Source: CAIUKX01 sp964580965 (GTDB lineage Bacteria > Bacteroidota > Bacteroidia > Flavobacteriales_D > Crocinitomicaceae). From it: a stretch of DNA of 17,891 nucleotides. A program made the translations under genes and the position numbers. Below, one piece after another: positions 14,882 to 17,891 of this stretch. Under the pieces are notes generated by a model. The model had not been told where the DNA came from, did not search any database, and saw only the letters and a program-made list of their open reading frames with translations. Numbering within the stretch: position 1 is the first letter of the stretch; the number at the start of each line of letters is the position of its first letter. The DNA lies in assembly GCA_964580965.1 (NCBI GenBank), contig CAZOLZ010000044.1:1-17891 (forward strand), written 5' to 3'.

Positions 14882-15529
14882 ATGTTCCATTCAAAAACTT
14901 CTTTTACTTTAGATGAAATTCTAGACTTTGAACAACGCTACAGAGCTGTATTTATTAATTCTTTAAGTGGATTTAAAAGTGTTAATTTAATAGGTACTAA
15001 AGATTTAAACAATAATGAAAATTTAGCCATATTTAGTTCTGTTGTACATATTGGAGCAAATCCACCTTTAATAGGTTTTATTATTCGACCAGATAGTGTT
15101 GATCGACATACGTTATCAAATATTCTATCAACCAAAAGCTACACCCTAAATCACATTAATGAAGAGATATTCTCAAAAGCTCATCAAACATCAGCACGAT
15201 ACGCTAAAGAAGTATCTGAGTTCGATGCTGTTGGTTTAACTCCTGAATACAAAAATGATTGTTTTGCTCCATTTGTGAATGAATCTCACATGCAAATCGA
15301 GATGGAATTTAAGGAAAAAGTTGACTTAAAAATTAATGGTACTTCTCTAATCATTGGTTTAATAAAATCTATTCATTTACCTATTGAAACAATTCAAGAA
15401 GATGGTTTCATTGACTTAGAACAATTAAATACGGTTACTTGTAGCGGCTTAGATAGCTACCATAAAACCGAACGTTTAAACCGATTGAGTTATGCAAAAC
15501 CAAACCAAAATTTAAAAATTATTAAATAA
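14882..15529 (+). CDS. Flavin reductase-like family protein (FMN-binding split barrel)
   Basis: A 215-residue soluble protein of the flavin reductase-like split-barrel family. The N-terminal half has the FMN-binding pattern: FINSLSGFKSVNLIGT, then NLAIFSSVVHIGANPPLIGF (residues ~48-67), and RPDSVDRHTLSNI, where the loop approaches the flavin. Residues 120-150 (YKNDCFAPFVNESHMQIEME) lead to the C-terminal barrel strands. Such proteins bind FMN and often reduce free flavin with NAD(P)H, but many members are uncharacterised. The gene is the first of a run of five, one base ahead of the TIGR03643 gene, so a joint function with that protein is likely. No partner monooxygenase or photolyase is in the window. 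Confidence 0.85.
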   Translation: MFHSKTSFTLDEILDFEQRYRAVFINSLSGFKSVNLIGTKDLNNNENLAIFSSVVHIGANPPLIGFIIRPDSVDRHTLSNILSTKSYTLNHINEEIFSKAHQTSARYAKEVSEFDAVGLTPEYKNDCFAPFVNESHMQIEMEFKEKVDLKINGTSLIIGLIKSIHLPIETIQEDGFIDLEQLNTVTCSGLDSYHKTERLNRLSYAKPNQNLKIIK

Positions 15530-15530
15530 C

Positions 15531-15809
15531 ATGTTAGCAAAATTTTCTGACGAAGATATTAACCGTATTATTGAAATGGCTTGGGAAGATCGTACTCCTT
15601 TTGATGCTATTACATTTCAATTTGGACTTAAAGAAGATGAAGTTAAAGCTTTAATGAAGAAAAACTTAAAATTTAGCAGTTATAAATTATGGCGAAAACG
15701 TGTTGAAAATTGCCAAACAAAACATGCTAAAAAAAGAGTCTCAACAATAAATCGATTCAAATCAAAAGCCCAAAGAACAATTACTTCGAACAAAATTTCT
15801 AAACGATAA
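15531..15809 (+). CDS. TIGR03643 family protein
   Basis: This 92-residue basic protein matches the TIGR03643 family by its compact motif: IIEMAWEDRTPFDAITFQFG (residues 12-31), then LKEDEVKALMKKNL and SYKLWRKRVE. The first half looks like a small helical helix-turn-helix-like fold, and the SxxLWRKRV segment is the family signature. The last ~30 residues are Lys/Arg-rich (KHAKKRVSTINRFKSKAQR), which would suit nucleic-acid contact, although no activity is known. As I recall, family members are often encoded near flavin reductases, DUF2256 proteins and cryptochrome/photolyase genes; here only the flavin reductase is present, one base upstream. Confidence 0.82.
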   Translation: MLAKFSDEDINRIIEMAWEDRTPFDAITFQFGLKEDEVKALMKKNLKFSSYKLWRKRVENCQTKHAKKRVSTINRFKSKAQRTITSNKISKR

Positions 15810-15815
15810 AATGAT

Positions 15816-15823
15816 TACTTTTG
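15816..15823 (+). promoter_or_regulatory. Candidate -7 element immediately before the DUF6495-like gene
   Basis: TACTTTTG matches TAnnTTTG and ends four bases before the ATG at 15828. If active, transcription would begin at or next to the start codon, giving a leaderless mRNA. No TTG is seen at the usual -33 spacing, and the gene could equally be read from the operon promoter. Confidence 0.3.
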
Positions 15824-15827
15824 CTCC

Positions 15828-16295
15828 ATGAAGTATCGTTTATTAAACAAAGAGGAAATGGAAATCTTTGACCAAGATTTCAAACACTTTTTAATTGCTA
15901 ATGGAGTTTCAAATGAAGAGTGGGTTGAATTAAACCAAAAAAACATTTCAAAGGCAACCCAATTAGTTGAATTGTTTTCTGATACAATTTTTCAAAAGGT
16001 TTATGAAAAAATTCAATTTATTGAATTCAGAAGTGCTGAATCTTGCATTGTATTTAACTGTTTACCTGATTCTATTGAACTTATTTCTATTAACCGAAAA
16101 AGTGATCAAATTGATTTATCAACTCCGGATTCAATTCATGAAGCACTCACTAAAAATTCATCTGAAATCAACTATTTTAAATCATCTAAAAAATATAACA
16201 CCTTGAGGGAATTAGAGATTCATCAAATGATTGAAAATGGTTGCTTTAATTCTTCAGAAGACTTTTGGAATTCACTTACACAATTATTCAATTAA
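15828..16295 (+). CDS. Hypothetical protein, probably DUF6495 family
   Basis: A 155-residue soluble acidic protein. It opens MKYRLLNKEEMEIFDQDFKHF, then has an N-terminal helical part with NGVSNEEWVELNQKN and VELFSDTIFQKVYEKIQF. A beta-containing middle follows (SCIVFNCLPDSIELISIN) and a helical end with IHQMIENGCFNSSEDFWNSL. This arrangement resembles the Bacteroidota DUF6495 family as I remember it; no function is known for that family. No signal peptide or membrane segment is present. It begins 18 bases after the TIGR03643 stop and ends 14 bases before the DUF2911 gene, so it is probably part of the same transcript, though a -7 motif lies directly before its ATG. Confidence 0.6.
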   Translation: MKYRLLNKEEMEIFDQDFKHFLIANGVSNEEWVELNQKNISKATQLVELFSDTIFQKVYEKIQFIEFRSAESCIVFNCLPDSIELISINRKSDQIDLSTPDSIHEALTKNSSEINYFKSSKKYNTLRELEIHQMIENGCFNSSEDFWNSLTQLFN

Positions 16296-16309
16296 ACAAA
16301 TTATTAAAA

Positions 16310-17161
16310 ATGAAAACTATTATTTCATCCATTTTTATTTTTCTAACTTCAACGCTTACAATTGCACAAGTTTCAACTCCAAAGGCTAGTCCAAATTGTA
16401 AAATCGAACAAACTGTTGGATTAACTCATTTTGAAATCAATTTTTCAAGACCCTCTAAAAACAATCGAATTATTTTTGGAAAACTTGTTCCTTACAATAA
16501 AATATGGCGAACTGGCGCTAATGAAAACACAACTATACATTTCGATGATGATGTCATCTTTGATTTAGATACTTTAAGAAAAGGTACTTATGCAATCTAT
16601 ACAAAACCAATGAAAGAGACTTGGGAAGTCTATTTCTATAACGACACAGATAACTGGGGAACACCTGAAACTTGGGATGAATCAAAAGTTGCCGCTCGTA
16701 TTTTAACCCCTGTGATGAAAAATAACTTATCTGTTGAATCGTTCACTATCAACTTTAACAATATCACCTCAAACGCTGCTGAATTAACATTTGCCTGGGA
16801 TAAAGTGTTTGTGAAAGTTCCATTTAAAGTAAACACAGATCAAAAAGTTGAAGCTAGTATTCAAAAAACATTAAATGGACCATCAAAAAGAGATTACTAT
16901 AATGCAGCTAATTATTACTTATCTGAAAAGAAAGATTTAAATAAAGCGTTAGAATGGATGAAAATTGCTGTAGAAAAAGATGGAGGTAAATCATACTGGA
17001 TGACTAGAAAATTGGCTTTAATCTATGCTGATTTAAAAGACTATGAAGAAGCAATTAAAACAGCGCAAATATCTTTAGATGCTGCAACTCAATCAGGTAA
17101 TAAACATTACATGGATATGAATCGTAAGTCAATAGAAGAATGGAAGAAATTGAAGAAATAA
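16310..17161 (+). CDS. DUF2911 protein with TPR-like C-terminus, secreted
   Basis: This 283-residue protein has a clear signal peptide (residues 1-20, MKTIISSIFIFLTSTLTIAQ) without a lipobox, so it should reach the periplasm or beyond. Residues ~30-165 are the DUF2911 domain. Its signatures are GKLVPYNKIWRTGANENTTI (57-76), LRKGTYAIYT and TWEVYFYNDTDNWG. Residues ~195-265 form TPR-like helical pairs (YYNAANYYLSEKKDLNKALE, then LALIYADLKDYEEAIKTA). DUF2911 is common in Bacteroidota and has no established role. A longer frame from TTG at 16265 would bury the signal peptide, so the ATG at 16310 is used. Its 3' end overlaps the next gene by 22 bases. Confidence 0.88.
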   Translation: MKTIISSIFIFLTSTLTIAQVSTPKASPNCKIEQTVGLTHFEINFSRPSKNNRIIFGKLVPYNKIWRTGANENTTIHFDDDVIFDLDTLRKGTYAIYTKPMKETWEVYFYNDTDNWGTPETWDESKVAARILTPVMKNNLSVESFTINFNNITSNAAELTFAWDKVFVKVPFKVNTDQKVEASIQKTLNGPSKRDYYNAANYYLSEKKDLNKALEWMKIAVEKDGGKSYWMTRKLALIYADLKDYEEAIKTAQISLDAATQSGNKHYMDMNRKSIEEWKKLKK

Positions 17162-17793
17162 AAACTAATTCCTCTGATTTGATTTTAGAAAAAATAAAAG
17201 TAAGGTTTGGCCCTGAAAATGTTAGCCTATTAAAAACGATAGCAAATAATATTTCATTATATCACATTGTCATTCCTAAAGAAAAAATATCTATTCTAAC
17301 AACTATAGGTCTGAGTAACTATGAGATGCCTGTTCCAGATAAAATGGTTGGTCGAAAAAATAACGAGTTGTTTTTCTGTTTACCAAACTATTGGCATTTA
17401 AGCGACACTTCCAATGAAAAATTTAATTGGGTTTTCCATTGGATAGAACGATTAACAAATTATGTCATTGAAAAAAACACTTGGTTTGGTCCTGGACACA
17501 CAATGCCTTGCGGAAATCCATTTCAATCCTTATCAAGTTCAATGCTAGAGAATCACTTTTTTTTAATCGATCCAATTTTATTAAAAAATGAACTTTCTCC
17601 TATCCAAGCAAACGAAAAGGAAATCTACTTTTTGGGGATTGTTCCTATTTTCGAAGATGAAATGGATTATAAACAAGGAAAAGGGACTTATAAATTATTG
17701 AAAAAATTTAATCACCACGGAATTACAGAAAAACTCGACGATTACAGAGGTTCTGTATTAAAAAGTAAATGGCGATTTAGAATAAAAAGATAA
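17140..17793 (+). CDS. Suppressor-of-fused (SUFU) domain protein
   Basis: A 217-residue soluble protein with the SUFU-like domain over most of its length. Visible family features are ELFFCLPNYWHL, FNWVFHWIERLTNYVIEKNT, and the characteristic GPGHTMPCGNPF, followed by HFFLIDPILL and IYFLGIVPIFEDEMDYK. In bacteria this domain occurs in stand-alone immunity-like and housekeeping proteins of uncertain function; the animal namesake regulates Hedgehog signalling. No toxin or secretion gene is adjacent, so an immunity role has no support from context. The ATG lies within the end of the DUF2911 gene (22-base overlap, +1 frame), so translation is probably coupled. No alternative ATG precedes the domain. 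Confidence 0.82.
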   Translation: MEEIEEIKTNSSDLILEKIKVRFGPENVSLLKTIANNISLYHIVIPKEKISILTTIGLSNYEMPVPDKMVGRKNNELFFCLPNYWHLSDTSNEKFNWVFHWIERLTNYVIEKNTWFGPGHTMPCGNPFQSLSSSMLENHFFLIDPILLKNELSPIQANEKEIYFLGIVPIFEDEMDYKQGKGTYKLLKKFNHHGITEKLDDYRGSVLKSKWRFRIKR

Positions 17794-17799
17794 AAAAAC

Positions 17800-17807
17800 T
17801 ACTTTTG
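17800..17807 (+). promoter_or_regulatory. Candidate -7 promoter element for YebC-type gene
   Basis: TACTTTTG fits TAnnTTTG and is 25 bases upstream of the ATG at 17833, implying a leader of about 20 bases. A TTTA at 17776-17779 is the only weak candidate for the -33 side. No terminator hairpin separates it from the SUFU gene. Confidence 0.4.
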
Positions 17808-17832
17808 TAAAAATTATTAAAAATACTTCTTT

Positions 17833-17891
17833 ATGGGAAGAGCGTTTGAATATAGAAGAGCTGCAAAAGAGAAAAGATGGGATAAAATGTC
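17833..17891 (+). CDS. YebC/PmpR-type protein (5' end only)
   Basis: Only 19 codons are visible before the window ends: MGRAFEYRRAAKEKRWDKM. The pattern MGRAFE-R-A-K--RW closely matches the N-terminus of Bacteroidota YebC/PmpR proteins, which have been described as transcriptional regulators and more recently as translation factors. The ATG is preceded by a plausible -7 motif. The gene continues beyond the right edge, so length and C-terminal domains cannot be judged. Confidence 0.78.
   Translation, partial: MGRAFEYRRAAKEKRWDKM

Noticed and set aside
16265..16309. TTG-initiated extension of the DUF2911 protein
   Set aside because: It would place 15 residues ahead of a standard signal peptide and overlap the preceding gene's end; the ATG at 16310 fits secretion.
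1..17891. A novel defence, mobile or CRISPR system
   Set aside because: No transposase, integrase, nuclease, toxin-antitoxin pair, spaced direct repeats or att-like duplications were seen; gene content is largely core metabolism.

Overview
The window is AT-rich chromosomal DNA from a member of the Bacteroidota, most likely Flavobacteriales. The evidence is a DUF4270 lipoprotein, a short GT5-only 'glycogen/starch synthase' next to panC, a TL5/CTC-type L25 with an acidic tail, a TIGR03643 protein, an apparent DUF6495 protein, DUF2911, a stand-alone RfaE2, and repeated TAnnTTTG (-7) promoter motifs. GC content looks close to one third. No species is assigned. No rRNA, tRNA, insertion sequence, integrase, CRISPR array or prophage is visible. 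The genes have uniform base use and are tightly packed, so this reads as core genome rather than an island.

Layout, left to right. (1) 1-204: AT-rich leader with a possible -7 box and a loose cluster of DnaA-box-like words. (2) 205-1991, + strand: comF-like phosphoribosyltransferase and a DAO-type FAD oxidoreductase, joined by an ATGA overlap. (3) 1992-3881, - strand operon: panD, a YbhN/LPG-synthase-TM flippase-like membrane protein, rfaE2. (4) 3942-5532, - strand operon: prs then rplY, ending in a strong intrinsic terminator. (5) 5720-6727, + strand: an unrecognised 119-residue acidic protein with its own terminator, then miaE, closed by a bidirectional terminator shared with glmS. (6) 6810-10817, - strand operon: GT5-like half glycosyltransferase, DUF4270 lipoprotein, glmS. 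(7) 10928-11770, + strand: panC, divergent from the GT5-like gene and converging on the next operon with overlapping stop codons. (8) 11767-14749, - strand: PIF1-like helicase with a C-terminal HTH domain, gatC, and an alkyltransferase-like (ATL) protein. (9) 14882-17793, + strand: flavin reductase, TIGR03643, a probable DUF6495 protein, DUF2911 + TPR, and a suppressor-of-fused domain protein. (10) 17833 to the edge: start of a YebC/PmpR-type gene.

How the genes relate. Most are housekeeping. Prs makes PRPP, which ComF-type PRTases bind. PanD and PanC supply the beta-alanine and the ligation step of pantothenate synthesis, but sit about 7 kb apart in different operons. GlmS makes glucosamine-6-phosphate for peptidoglycan and LPS. 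RfaE2 activates heptose for LPS. GatC is a subunit of the tRNA amidotransferase, MiaE modifies tRNA and L25 binds 5S rRNA. DNA maintenance is represented by the ATL and the PIF1-like helicase.

No clear new defence or mobile system is present. The parts that most deserve a second look are the GT5-DUF4270-GlmS operon with an apparently degenerate sugar-nucleotide site, the ATL with Ala at the alkyl-acceptor position, the flavin reductase/TIGR03643 pair without a photolyase nearby, and several unusually compact gene junctions. Where the longest open frame began with TTG upstream of a better-supported ATG (rfaE2, prs, miaE, DUF2911), the ATG start is used here.
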